From Acanthosepion esculentum (lineage: Eukaryota; Mollusca; Cephalopoda; Sepiida; Sepiidae): DNA of 64,000 bases. The stretch lies in assembly GCA_964036315.1 (NCBI GenBank), contig OZ038496.1, forward strand, positions 15,407,524 to 15,471,523, in the 5' to 3' direction. Of this stretch, positions 1-11,147 are shown piece after piece. Made by a program: the position numbers and the translations under genes. Within the stretch, counting starts at the first letter, position 1; each line of letters starts with the position of its first letter. The notes under the pieces are model-generated. The model searched no databases. It was not told the DNA's origin and saw nothing but the letters and a program-made list of their open reading frames with translations.

Positions 1-1190
1 GTGAAAAAGAAGTAAAACAAAAAAAAATAAAAAAAGAGTAAGCTTCTATCTGTATTAGAAGTCCTTATAACGAAAAATTCAACTTATTTATTGAATGACC
101 CTCGTATCTTTTTCACATTAAATATTAATATATCAAATTTTAAGCTTAATTTTTAAGATAATTTACATTACACACACACATATTCATAAAGAAAATAATG
201 ACTGATTATATCTGAAAAAGAAAAATGAATGAAAAAATGAAACTGTATGCATTTAAACCTCGTACATACATATACACATCTTCACCACATATACACATAA
301 ACTGTGCCTTTAGCATCCTGCTACCACCTTTTTTATCAACATCAATTTTCGTACAAAAAGTGGATCACAGAGCTTATTCAGCTTAATAAATATTTTCAGA
401 AAATCTCAACTTCTGATTGGTCACTTAATATTTAATAACATCGACCTAGTTTTTGACCTTACTAAAAAATAATTCCACAAAAATCTTTCAAGACCCTATG
501 AGCCTAACACATGACCAAAGTTAGCAATAAAATATGAAACGTCTTTCATCTTTGACAGTAAGCCGATCGGAATCCTTTGAACTCGTCACACAATTCCAGG
601 CTTTACGTTAAAGTTCCTTAACATGATTCCAGCATGAAAGAACTCACTCACACAGCAATATTTTATGACGAACAATCAACTCAAGTTTTCCACATTCAAC
701 TTAATACAAGAATCTTTGTCATACACTTTCAATCTCAACGTTAATTATCGCAATTAACATAAACACAGTTTGTTTAAAAAACACTTATTTCAACTACTAC
801 AGAATATTTTCTTTGAACAAATGAAAGCAAAACAAAGAACAACAATTCCGTAAACCTTAAAGTCGTAAACTAAACATATTTTTCAAATTTTTAGTAACAA
901 ACTTGAACTGTTTATCATTTTCTTAAATTACAATAATACCCAAACACACTTTCTCATTATTGTACAGACCATTCAACAAATTACAATCTATCAAACCAAA
1001 ACTTTGACATTTCAATCTAAACATAAAAGGACGTTTGAACTTTTTAAAACCACTTCTTTACTCCAGTTGTTTGTATTGTATAAATATTTTATTCATTGTT
1101 GGGCAAAAACTGTTGTTTCTCATGTTGTTCTTCTTCTATGTTTGTTGAATTCTAAAATTTAATGTGAAAGGAAATTGTTAATTTCATCAC
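1..1190. other. AT-rich intergenic stretch, nothing recognised
   Basis: No open frame of useful length, no recognisable transposon motif and no tandem array is seen. Base composition is strongly A/T with scattered short CA runs (for example near 170). It may be unique intergenic sequence or very old repeat. Confidence 0.5.
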
Positions 1191-1239
1191 GCAACCTAAT
1201 TTACTCAACAATTTTTCATCCATCAATTAACACAACCTC

Positions 1240-1312
1240 CACATGCCTCTTACTCAGTAACTCCCTACCTCGAGTGGCTCTTGATCCTTGTACAGGTTGA
1301 TCATCATTGTGC
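1240..1312 (+). mobile_element. LINE 3-prime tail fragment (CTACCTCGAGTGG type)
   Basis: The motif CTACCTCGAGTGG followed by CTTGTACAGG recurs at 47486 and, diverged, at 30555. The 30.5-kb copy directly follows a frame resembling the C-terminus of CR1/Jockey-type LINE proteins (NLFKSRIKHYL), so this is read as the 3-prime UTR of such a LINE. Only the tail survives here. Confidence 0.45.
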
Positions 1313-1410
1313 AAAAGCACACACACACACATATATATATGAAGTGAGTTCAAAAAATATCCACCTTTGTTTTTTTCCAGCAAAACTAATGTCAAAATCT
1401 TCCTGCACAT

Positions 1411-1590
1411 GTGTGAAAATCTTTACACTGACATGTGGGCAGTGAAGAATTGGCAACTTCACAATGACATTGCTCATTCCACCTATATAATCCAAGTCAA
1501 GAACAACACACCACTTGTTCGACAGGTATCATGTGACTTTTGGCTCTTCCCCAATCTGAAAAACCACACTGAAAAGGAAGCGATTTGAGC
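1411..1590 (+). pseudogene. mariner transposase fragment
   Basis: The translation contains KNWQLHND followed downstream by CDFWLFPNLKNH. These match the mariner catalytic-domain blocks NW.LHHDNAPAH and PCDFWLFPKLK. Residues between the blocks are partly deleted or substituted, the final catalytic block is degraded (no clean SPDLAP) and stops follow. No N-terminal helix-turn-helix region or terminal inverted repeats are visible, so this is an internal relic on the plus strand. Confidence comes from the two ordered motifs. Confidence 0.6.
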
Positions 1591-1671
1591 AGCAAGAGAA
1601 AATTATTAGAAAAGCAACAGTGAAGCGCCATATCATTCCAGAGAAGGCATTTAACAAAAACAATATTTCCA

Positions 1672-1770
1672 TTTCCTTTACTCTTAGCATGATGGGAAAA
1701 TGTATTTATTTTCTTGGTTATTCTTTATTATTGTTTTATTTATCAATTTTATTTAATTTTGCCATGTGTT
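1672..1770 (+). repeat. dispersed repeat, copy 1 (CATGATGGGAAAATG type)
   Basis: A roughly 95-bp unit starting near CTTAGCATGATGGGAAAATG and running through ATTTATCAATTTTATTTAATTTT recurs at 40825-40925 and 63275-63362. The copies share order and spacing. It is not coding. It could be the end of a DNA transposon or SINE; family unknown. Confidence 0.5.
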
Positions 1771-1800
1771 ATCGACCGCCAAAAAACATAACGTGTTTTT

Positions 1801-2540
1801 AATCATTTCACCCCATTTGGATGAAAACAATAAAGCTACAAAGACAAATGGGGTTATTGAGTGTGAAAGAATATGAGAAAAAGAAATCATTATTAAGGAC
1901 AGAAAATGATAAAAGAACAGGAATTAAGGAAACAGAAGATAACGATTGACATTGCATTTATATTTTTAGACATCAAAGCTGACTGGGAAGCAAGAAGCCA
2001 GAAGAGAATTCCACAAGCAAGAAGTGCAATAGAAGAAGCTATCAGCATAGAACTTACAGTTGCATCTAGTCATTTCAACTCAAAAATGATGAGATTTTTC
2101 AGCCAATCAGGTACTGCACTTAAATTCATAAAGTCTAGGTACCATAGCAGAAAGTTCATCGGAACAATTACCATAAAAATATTTATAGAAAAGTCATAGG
2201 GAAGCTACATTACAGCAGTGGGAAGTGACTGAAGCTGAGATGCCAGGTCAGGACCAGTAACATTGCAGATTTTATCAAGAATCTCTAAATACATAGCAGA
2301 AGCACCAGACCAGATTCAGTGCACAAACAAATGGTAAACTTGTAAGTGTGCATGATATATTCTGATGAGAAAAATTGTCTAGCATGATATAGTGAATCAA
2401 CTATACTGGCAGCAGACTTAGTTGATTTAATATAATCTTTCCACTTTGTCAGTGGAGACCATTAACCTGAGAGGACGCAAGAAGTCACACTTCTGGAGGT
2501 TAGCATTAGTCATTCTGTTGTAAGTATATTCACTAAAATT
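1801..2540 (-). mobile_element. 5-prime truncated CR1/Jockey-like LINE, 3-prime end
   Basis: Read on the minus strand this holds the carboxyl end of a LINE ORF2. The block IWSGASAMYLEILDK is followed by CNVTGPDLASQLQSL, closely matching the plus-strand copy at 5233-5330 (IWSGAPAVCLRVLDK, CNVIGPDLSSRLQSI). Several stops and frame changes are present. The 3-prime UTR ends at about 1801 with the same TTTCACCCC tail (complement of GGGGTGA) seen in the other copies. The reverse transcriptase core is absent, so it cannot be autonomous. Confidence 0.7.
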
Positions 2541-2835
2541 AACACTAGTGGATTATATTTGCTTTAATCAATACTTCATTCGATTATCTTGTCAAAAATT
2601 TAAAGATGTCTTTGTTGTTTCAAATGTCTTTGACAACTTTACTAATGCAAAGAGTGATTTGATTAAGATGGATTTAAAAAATTTCAAAACTATTGGCATA
2701 ACATCAGAGAAAATCAAAGAAAATATTTTGTTGATTAATAAATATATATGTATAGCCAAGTGGTTAAAGGATTAACATTCCAAATATTAGACCTGAGCTT
2801 GATATGATTAAAAAAGCACAGAAAGTTTTACATAC

Positions 2836-2838
<3 letters not shown>

Positions 2839-2903
<65 letters not shown>
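2839..2903. repeat. (TA)n microsatellite
   Basis: About 32 uninterrupted TA units adjoining the LINE fragment at 2905. Open frames made of alternating I and Y across it are repeat translations. Confidence 0.95.
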
Positions 2904-2904
<1 letters not shown>

Positions 2905-2906
<2 letters not shown>

Positions 2907-3057
2907 AGAAACATTAAAAGGTAGACAGTATATAATGACTAACATTGCATTTAAATTTTTGAAGATTAAAGTTGCCTGGAAAGCATGGAACCAGAAGAGA
3001 GTTCCACAAGCGAGAAGTGCAAGAAAAGAAACTGTCAGCATAGAAGTTACGCTTACA
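2905..3057 (-). mobile_element. short CR1/Jockey-like LINE C-terminal fragment
   Basis: The minus strand encodes [16 protein letters not shown] then [14 protein letters not shown], the conserved C-terminal block of the local LINE family (compare SRLWNSLPYYCFPDKYN at 5538-5585). It is boxed in by (TA)n on both sides, so the ends were probably lost to microsatellite expansion. Confidence 0.7.

Positions 3058-3059
<2 letters not shown>

Positions 3060-3119
<60 letters not shown>
3060..3119. repeat. (TA)n microsatellite
   Basis: Uninterrupted TA run, about 30 units, directly next to the LINE scrap. Confidence 0.95.
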
Positions 3120-3121
<2 letters not shown>

Positions 3122-3181
3122 TTAAACCTAAAGAGCCAGACAAACCTACCACAGTTTTTTTGTTTCATTCATTTTATCCAG

Positions 3182-3297
<116 letters not shown>

Positions 3298-3496
3298 AGT
3301 ATAGGATTGGTATATACGGAATAAATTCCAATAACCAACAAATACTATTCTTAAAAGAGTGGTCAATGCAGAGTAGAGCAAATATAATTATTTATTCGAA
3401 AATTATAACATAAATATGTTATAAAATCACTACAAAAATAGCCATTTTGTTTCATCACTTCTGGTGTTTTATCAAGTGATGGTGTTATACATACAT

Positions 3497-3508
<12 letters not shown>

Positions 3509-3537
<29 letters not shown>
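3509..3537. repeat. (GATA)n microsatellite
   Basis: Seven GATA units immediately upstream of the truncated LINE start. Confidence 0.9.
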
Positions 3538-3555
3538 TTAACGTATTCTATATTT

Positions 3556-5851
3556 ATGGGTAAAAGTGCTCAATATCAGTGGACTCGTTTCGTGACTTCC
3601 TCCGCGATGTCCCCTGGGATGCTGTATTTAAGCTCCCCATTCAAGATTGTGCTTCAGAGGTCTTTTTCTGGGTTAAAGCTGGAATCGACGCTTTCATCCC
3701 CTCCAGGAAATTCAAGGTCAAACCGTGCTCCCCCCTGGTTCACAACTACTTGCTCAGCCGCCATTGCCCATAGGAACCACTTCTTCCACCGTTTTCGTAG
3801 TGATATGTCTGACTTCAATAGACGTCTATTTACCTCTGCCCGTAACGAGTGTAAGCGTATCCTCGACGATGCCAAGTCACTATTTGCTGCTCGGATGAAG
3901 GAACGTATTGCATCCCGCAAATTTGGCTCCAAAGATTATTGGCGCCTCTGCAAGAGCGTTCTGAACAATAACAAACCCTCCATTCCTCCCCTGTTCAATC
4001 AGTTTGAGGTCCTGACCACCTCTGCCGACAAGGCCGAATGCTTTGCTCGGAAGTTTTCTTCCAATTCAACGCTAGACTCTTCCGGGATACCCTTGCCCGA
4101 TTTCCCTCCCAGAACTGAGGCCCTCTTGAACGGATTGCACATAACCCCGTCGTCGGTATTGGGCATTATTTCTAACTTAGATCACCACAAGGCTACTGGT
4201 GGTGACGGGATACCAGCCATTGTCCTGAAGAAATGCGCGCCTGAACTGGCACCTGCCCTCTCTAAATTATACAACCGCTGCCTCAAAGAGTCTTGTTTTC
4301 CTGACTGCTGGAAGTCCTCAACCATTGTTCCTGTCTTTAAGAACTCTGGAATTACCGTCCTATCAGTCTACTACCCCTCTTGGGCAAAGTCTTCGAGGCC
4401 ATTATCAACACCGAAGTGATTAATCATCTGATATCCCATGATCTGCTCTCAGACAAGCAGTATGGTTTCCGCTTTGCCCGATCTACGGCTGATGTGCTTA
4501 CGGCCATCACTGAATTTGTCTACCAAGTTATTCATAATAACGGTGAAGCTCGTGCCGTGGCCCTAGACATCTCCAAAGCGTTTGATAGAGTTTGGCATGC
4601 CGGCCTTCTTCGCAAGCTCCAGGGTTATGGTATCACAGGTCGATTGTTTGACCTAATACAATCATTCCTGTCAAACCGGGAATTGAAGGTCATTCTCAAT
4701 GGATTCATCTCCAGCTCCTATCCCACTAACGCAGGTGTTCCTCAAGGCTCCATCCTAGGCCCTACTCTGTTCCTCATATTTATAAACGACCTTCCTGACG
4801 CCATAGACTCCCAAGTCGGCATCTATGCTGGTGACACCACAATTTACTCCTGCCTCAAACACAAATCTAGTGATGCTGACAAAGTTAACCTGGCAGTTCA
4901 AATCGAAAAGGACCTCCAATTGGTTGTGAACTGGGGCGAGAAATGGATGGTTAACTTTAACGCCTCTAAAACAAAACTGCTCTCTATTAACCACCACAAG
5001 GATCCATCCCTGCATTCCATTAGAATGTCTGAAGACCAACTTCTCGAGAGCTCCTCTCTGCGGCTGCTCGGTCTCACGCTGTCCGCTGATCTGAGATGGA
5101 ACAAATACATCGAGTCAGTTGCATCATCCACCGCAAGGAAAGTTGGTTCCCTGTGCCGAGCCAGGAAATATTTCTCCCCGGAATCGATCCTCCAAGTCTA
5201 TAAATCGACCATTCGCCCTTGCTGCCATATATGGTCTGGAGCCCCTGCAGTTTGCCTCAGGGTTCTTGATAAGATCCAGAGATGGATATGCAATGTGATT
5301 GGCCCTGATCTGTCATCTCGTCTGCAGTCGATCTCTCACAGACGCGATGTTGCCTCGCTCTGTCTTTTTTACAAATACTTTCACAGTAATTACTCCGAGG
5401 AGCTGCTTTCGCTTGTCCCTAGGCCTCATGAATTTAAACGTCCTACGAGGCTGGCATCCCGTTCCCACCCCTTCACCGTTGAAACTGTTAGATGTAGACG
5501 TCTCTTCTACTCCAATAGCTTCATGTTTCGCACATCTCGCCTGTGGAACTCCCTTCCCTATTACTGTTTCCCTGACAAATACAATCTCCAACGGTTTAAG
5601 TGTAGCGTCAATCGACATCTCCAGTTGCCTTGATCTATCCACATCCCTTCTCCACACCCTTTCACCTTTCATTCCTATCTGCTCTCGCTCCAAATCTTCT
5701 GTAACCCCCTTGCCTTGATCGATCCACTGTCTTTCTCTTTCTCCACATCCTCTCCTTTACCACTCCTATCTGCTCTTCCTCCAACCCTTCTATAACCCCT
5801 TGCATGATAGTGGCCTCCAGCCTTGCTTGGGGTGATACGCTTAAAAAAAAA
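3556..5851 (+). mobile_element. CR1/Jockey-like LINE, longest continuous copy
   Basis: The element covers the end of the endonuclease-RT linker, the reverse transcriptase, the C-terminal region and the 3-prime UTR ending in an A-run near 5842-5852. The apurinic endonuclease domain is missing, the usual 5-prime truncation of target-primed reverse transcription. The 3-prime UTR contains a two-unit tandem repeat of about 90 bp (5628-5712 and 5713-5805), each starting CCTTGATC. The minus-strand copy at 13691-14117 has the same doubled UTR, so both belong to one subfamily. GC content is visibly higher than the surrounding DNA. Confidence 0.85.
3575..5633 (+). pseudogene. LINE ORF2 reverse transcriptase, broken
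   Basis: Three frame segments make one decayed ORF2 protein. Segment 1 (about 3575-3730) encodes the linker DSFRDFLRDVPWD. A run of six C at 3730-3735, one more than the frame needs, shifts into segment 2 (to about 4350), with PWFTTTCSAAIAHRNHFF and the RT entry HHKATGGDGIPA. A deletion near 4349 shifts into segment 3 (4380-5633), with KQYGFRFARSTADVLT, DISKAFDRVWH (catalytic Asp) and GVPQGSILGPTLFLIFINDLP. The second catalytic box reads YAGD where the family has YADD. The C-terminus SRLWNSLPYYCFPDKYN is intact. Two frameshifts plus the Asp-to-Gly change make enzyme activity very unlikely. Family: CR1/Jockey group by motif style; exact clade not settled. Confidence 0.85.
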
Positions 5852-5860
5852 AATATGTAA

Positions 5861-6080
5861 ATATAAAAGTGGACACTGAGATCAACACCGAGTGGCAACA
5901 GTCTGTTTTATGCTTGTATGCAATCTTCAGGCCATGGTTTGACTAAACTATTTAAATATATAAATAGTTGAGCCAAAACACAACATACATGGCCTGAAGT
6001 TTGCCTGAAGTTTGCATTCAAGCAGGAAACAGACTGTCACTACTCTGTGTTGACCTCAGTGTCCACTTTTATATATATTT
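5861..6080. other. fold-back element with hammerhead-like arms
   Basis: Two arms of about 75-90 bp (5861-5936 and 5988-6080) are inverted repeats around a spacer of about 50 bp. Outer ends read AAAGTGGACACTGAG and its complement. The minus reading of the left arm carries CUGAAGA (5924-5930), a UUGC/GCAU stem, AAA in place of GAA, a potential ACA-GAC-UGU hairpin, then U as cleavage base and GCCA able to pair with UGGC just upstream of CUGAAGA. The right arm on the plus strand has CUGAAGU with GAAAC intact and a duplicated CTGAAGTTTGC. No coding capacity. It sits right after the LINE A-tail. Confidence 0.6.
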
Positions 6081-6207
6081 ATATAAATATCATGATCATG
6101 AGTCATATAATCCAGTAGGATTGCTGGAGCACCCCATATATACTGCATCCATAACAGCAGTGGGTGTGTCTAGGCCAAAATATCATAATGCAGCCTATTC
6201 CTCTTAT

Positions 6208-6208
<1 letters not shown>

Positions 6209-6282
<74 letters not shown>

Positions 6283-6308
6283 CTGAGTGTGTGTGTGTGT
6301 GTGTGTGT
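6209..6308. repeat. compound (TA)n-(TG)n microsatellite
   Basis: TA units pass into TG units at 6258, with one interruption (CTGAG). Confidence 0.95.
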
Positions 6309-6493
6309 TTAAGCATTAAATTCTGTTTTAGGCATGTCTGATTGAATAAATTACAAACATTATGTCTGCTTATTTATATCATAATCTTTCATATTCACGA
6401 ATATTTTCCTGTATATTACAATTGAATAAGGCAAGAAAGGCACTGTATCTGTGAGAATCACTTTTATTTCCCAAGTACTTTTCATCTCTTTCT

Positions 6494-7420
6494 AAAATGT
6501 AGATGATATTCTTATTTTAGCTAAAAACATAGCAGAAATATTTGAACTCCCCCCAAAATTTAAAAAAACAACTGTCCTCAAGTTCACATACAAACTTAAC
6601 AAAGACGCAAAAAATAACAAATTTACTACCTCCCCATACAAAAACCAACCAGCAAAAGCTCCGGCACTCTCAACTACAAGAGTGAATGTCCTAATTACTA
6701 CAAAATAGCACTTATACATAATATAATTAACCAAGCACAAATTAATTCCTCCACAAAAAGATTTTCTACATTGATCTAAAAAATATTAAGCAGACTCTCA
6801 TCAATAATGACTTCCCAAATCACATTGTAGATGAACAAATAAGACGATTTATCAAAAACCTCAACAAAAATCAAATAGAACATGGTACTTCCTCAAAGGA
6901 AACCTAAATATATCAAACTCTTATATTGTAACCAGATGCATGCTAACTACAATCAGGATGAGAAAATCATAAAAAACCTCATTCGTACCAATATATCTCC
7001 CACTGATCGCAATAATGAAATAAAATGAATCATATATTATACAAAATACAATACAACCAATTTAATTATTCGCAACTGATGTATTATGTATAACCAACAT
7101 TGTATATCAATTCAAATGTCCCTTGGGAGAATGTATCTATGACAGAAAAACAAATATATATGTTGGATATACAACAACATTAAGAAGACATCTTATTCTA
7201 GACATGTCTGACCATTCATCCATTGCAAGACAGTTACACCAACATTCCTGTCCACATTCACAGTATAAAATTATACTGATTGATAACACAACTATCCTAC
7301 ACCAAGAAAATAACAAATTAAAACTACAGATCCTTGAGGCAATCTTCATCAAAAAATTGAAGCAATACTGAATAGAATCAGCTACAAATACTGTAATAAT
7401 GTTCTGAAATGCCTATAAAA
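6494..7420 (+). pseudogene. Penelope-like RT C-terminus and GIY-YIG endonuclease
   Basis: The frame opens at DDILILAKN (remnant of YADD) and continues with KFTYKLNKD, then passes frameshifts and stops. From 7123 an 82-residue frame gives GECIYDRKTNIYVGYTTTL followed by HLILDMSDHSSIARQLH. This corresponds to the GIY-YIG nuclease domain that Penelope-like proteins carry behind the RT: the Y...YVGYT...L core, then an Arg-containing helix. It ends prematurely at LKQY compared with LKPTLNRI in copy B. Function in the family is nicking target DNA for retrotransposition; this copy is dead. Confidence 0.75.
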
Positions 7421-7611
7421 GTAACAGTTTTCATGCTTTAATGAATGCTCAACCATGACACTCCAACAGAAATAAAAAAAATTCCATAATGGATAACTTT
7501 TCATGTTCTAATAAACATTAAAGCATAACTGTCAACCCTAGCATTTAGACGCAAAAGGAAAAAATCAGTAATGGATAGCTACACATAGTTTTTGCCTTAC
7601 CAGTTGCACCC

Positions 7612-7640
7612 CTGATGATGATCTTAGAAAGTGATCGAAA
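7612..7640 (+). other. hammerhead-like core in Penelope element A
   Basis: CTGATGA at 7612-7618 and GAAA at 7637-7640 enclose a GATC/GATC stem. Hammerhead ribozymes are known in the ends of Penelope-like elements. The flanking stems I and III and the cleavage base were not found, so this is motif-level only. Confidence 0.35.
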
Positions 7641-7859
7641 GTACTTGGGAAATAAAAGTGATTATCACTGTTACAGTACATTTCTTGCCTTATTCAATTG
7701 TAATATACAGAAAAATATTCATGAATATGAAATGATTATGATAAAAATAAGCAAACATAATGTTTATAATTTATTCAGTTAGACATGCCTAAAACAGAAG
7801 ACATGCAGATGACACAGATGTGGAAAGGAAACTAAATAAGTGAAAGAAAGTGAGAAGTA

Positions 7860-8000
7860 AGGATTAATATCTAGGAAGTTTTTTCTCAGAGGACAGAAAA
7901 TGTGACACTAAAATCTGAAGACATATTGGGATAGCAAAAACTGCCTTCCAAAAGCTAAGTAAAATAATAAGAAACAGGAAAATTAAAGACAACTAGCGTC
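7860..8000 (+). mobile_element. RTE-like LINE fragment
   Basis: Translates as SEDRKCDTKI then HIGIAKTAFQKLSK. This matches the post-RT block at the right end of the window (TEDRKCDMEIRRCIGIVKDAF, 63740-63800). Only about 45 codons survive. Confidence 0.6.
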
Positions 8001-8252
8001 AAACTTGTTTTATTTTTGTATGAGATGCAATCAAAGGAGAAGAGTGTTGCTCAAAGTCTCTTCCAAGGACTGCAGAATCAATATAAATGCTTTAAATTTC
8101 TGTTGGTGGGTTTTTAAGAACATTGAGTTCATTGAGAGTTTTATTGTTAATCTAGTTGGTGGTAAATTTACTTCATTCTAAAAATACGGTCACACTTATT
8201 TATATACAGTCATATTATTACAAAAATTACTAACTGAATTTTATCTTTATTT

Positions 8253-8565
8253 AAGAGGTAATATATAGTGACTTTGAATGAGAAATTGGAAAGCAGAGTT
8301 TGAATTCCAGTTGGGTTTGTTACATTTACTTACATGCAATTACATATGAGAAAGGTTTGAATCCATTTCCTCTCCCAGCTATGGGTTAAATAGTAGGATT
8401 TGTATCTAGAAGAATCTTTGTTATTCTCAAAAAAACTGTTAATGCAATATTCACTCACAAAAAAAATTATTATTCTTATAATCCAAACTATGTTTCGGCT
8501 TAATCCACAAAGGGTTGATAATCCATAAAAACCAAATCAACCTTTGTTTAAAAACTTTACAAAAG
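8253..8565 (+). mobile_element. tRNA-derived SINE, GTTTGAATTCCAG head with TTTCGGCTTAA tail
   Basis: A diverged tRNA head with B-box-like GTTTGAATTCCAGTT (near 8297) leads into a body containing CCCAGCTATGGGTTAAATAGT. The tail has ATCCAAACTATGTTTCGGC and AAAGGGTTGATAA. The same head-body-tail order recurs at 63480 (plus), 22265-22560 (minus) and 42225-42890 (minus). It resembles cephalopod OR-type SINEs. Confidence 0.65.
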
Positions 8566-8984
8566 TACCATTAATTATATTTGTAGCAATAACAATTTAT
8601 ATATATAAGTTTAGGATCACTGATTTTCATATGTCAAGGCTAAAAATTGTTATTACATTGTCTGTCACAAGGATAAAGAAGAGTTTCACTATGATATAAA
8701 GTTATAATGCTCATAACATTATCAAAAAAGCAGCAATAATACTGTTTATAGTTACAATGCTTTTATTATTAGCTTGCAGTTGTCAAAGCTGATAATGGTT
8801 ATAGCAGTCATTTTAAATTTTATTAAAGGTTTTACAATCATAGGATTGTTTTGGTTTGTTTCTTAACTGATTAATTCTCACCAGAAAATGCATTATTAAT
8901 TATAAAAAAACTAAAATAAAAATCTGTAATTAATTAATGTCTACTGGATCCAAAATGGGATGGTGAACATTAATGGGTTACAGT

Positions 8985-9046
8985 GAGACAATTTTGCGAG
9001 AGTTAGAAATCCTACCAGGATTCATTCTTGGTGGCCACGATCTTTG
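8985..9046 (+). mobile_element. RTE-like LINE fragment truncated by Penelope B
   Basis: Encodes LEILPGFILGGHDLCI. The same block (LEVLPGFIISGHNLNI) precedes the YADDT box of the RTE-like copy at 42020-42075. At about 9047 the sequence switches to the Penelope frame, so this probably marks the insertion junction. Confidence 0.55.
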
Positions 9047-10956
9047 CATTAGAAATCCAAAAAGAACGACTCAACCTCGGACCTAACTGCCATATATACA
9101 AAAAATATAATGGACTACACAAAAAAATTAAGATTTCGGCACAATAACATAAACTCCAAGAACAGCAGCTAATTACCACAGAACCAGAAATCCGTGATCT
9201 ACTTAAGGTTGAATCTATAAAAGACAGGCATGGTAAAAGAAAAATTTCATCTAAACTCCTAAATAAATCACTAAAGATTGCTGCAAAAGATTTACACAAC
9301 CACCGAGAAATAGTTTTAAACACGTCTGGCTACAACTCAAAAATTGAACACTTACTTGACAATCACACCAAATTTAGAAAACGTACTAATAATCCTACTA
9401 CTCAGCTAAAAGTGAAAATTAATAAATTAATCACAGCTACCAATGCGGAACCAGACAATCTAAAACTTACCAAAATAATTGGAGACTACGAACCAGGATA
9501 CATTTATGGTTCTATCAAAACGCACAAACCTAACTTTCCACTCTGTACTATTACATCCCAAATTCCTACTCCTATCTACCAACTAACTAAAACACTTAAC
9601 CAATTAATTACACCATACATACCTAACAAATACAGCATTAAGTCAACCCTTGAACTTATACAAATATTAAAAACTGAAAAACCTAATAATGAAACCATAC
9701 CATCATGTGATGTTGAAAAATCTGTTCACTAACGTTCCAGTTAGAGAAACAATTGATATTATTATTAAATATATATATAACAATTCATCTCTACCCACAT
9801 TAAAAATGAAACCTAAAATGCTAAAAAAATTACTTTTAAACTGTACCACCAAAATCCTATTCTATGACCACAGAAATAACATATATATGTAACGAGATGG
9901 CATTTCTATTGGTTCAGTTCTAGGTCCAGCAACTTCTACATGGTGAACCTAGAAAATAATATATTTAGAACCATCAAAAAACCCTCCATCTACCTAAGAT
10001 ATGCAGATGATATTCTTATTTTAGCTAAAAACACAAGAAATACTTGAACTCAAAAAAACTTTTAAAAAGTCTGTCGCCAAGTTCACATACGAACTTAACA
10101 AAGATAACAAAATCCCTTTCCTTAACATTTTAATAGACACAAATAATAACACATTTACTATCTTCCCATATGAAAAAAAACAATCAGCAAAAACTCTTGC
10201 ACTTCAACTACAAGAGTGAATGTCCTAATTACTACAAAATAGCACTTATACAGAATTTAATTAACCAAGCACAAATTAATTCCTCCACAAAAAAGATTTT
10301 CTACACTGAACTAAAAAATATTAAGCAGACTCTTGTTAATAATGACTTCCCAAATGGCATTGTAGATGAACAAATAAGATGATTTATCAATAACCTCAAC
10401 ACATGTCAAATAGAACATGGTACTTCCTCAAAGGAAACCTAAATATATCAAACTCTTATATTGTAACCAGATGCATGCTAACTACAATCAGGATGAGAAA
10501 ATCATAAAAAACCTCATTCGTACCAATATATCTCCCATTGATCGCAATAATGAAATAAAATGAATCATATATTATACAAAATACAATACAACCAATTTAA
10601 TTATTCGCAACTGATGTATTATGTAAAACCAACATTGTATATGAATTCAAATGTCCCTTGGGAGAATGTATCTATGACAGAAAAACAAATATATATGTTG
10701 GATATACAACAACATTAAGAAGACATCTTATTCTAGACATGTCTGACCATTCATCCATTGCAAGACAGTTACACCAACATTCCTGTCCACATTCACAGTA
10801 TAAAATTATATTGATTGATAACACAACTATCTTACACCAAGAAAATAACAAATTAAAACTACAGATCCTCAAAGCAATCTTCATTAAAAAATTGAAGCCA
10901 ACACTGAATAGAATCAGCTACGAATACTGTAATAATGTTCTAAAATGCCTATAAAA
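9047..10956 (+). pseudogene. Penelope-like RT plus GIY-YIG polyprotein, frameshifted
   Basis: Blocks in order: GYIYGSIKTHKPNFPL (9496-9543) and SQIPTPIYQLTKTLNQLITP (9559-9618), both diagnostic of Penelope RTs; CDVE with a frame change in the A-run near 9716, continuing LFTNVPVRETIDI; ISIGSVLGP (about 9903); RYADDILILAKN (about 9999-10034) with both catalytic Asp intact; KSECPNYYKIALIQNLI (10212); and the nuclease GECIYDRKTNIYVGYT (10661) to LKPTLNRISYEYC. A stop lies after NNIYM and deletions disrupt the stretch between ISIGSVLGP and YADD. The catalytic motifs survive although the frame does not, so inactivation looks fairly recent. Confidence 0.8.
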
Positions 10957-11147
10957 AGAACAGTTTTTACACTTTAATGTACTTTCAACCATGACATCCA
11001 AACATAAAAGAAAAAATTCCATAATGGATAACTTTTCATATTCTAATGAATGCTAAAGCATAATTGTCAGCTGTAGCATTTAAATGCGAAAGAAAAAAAT
11101 TTAGTAATGGATAGCAACACATAGTTTTTGCTTTACCTGTTGCACCG

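Larger units (their letters stand above)
6325..7797 (+). mobile_element. Penelope-like element A, 5-prime truncated with inverted tail
   Basis: The plus strand runs from the reverse-transcriptase catalytic box to the 3-prime end and is a near copy of 10003-11320. The first 165 bp (6325-6490) are the inverted complement of the last 165 bp (about 7630-7797), so the element is bounded by inverted repeats starting TCTGTTTTAGGCATGTCT. Inverted partial end copies next to a truncated body are typical of Penelope-like elements. The rest of the RT is absent. Confidence 0.8.
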
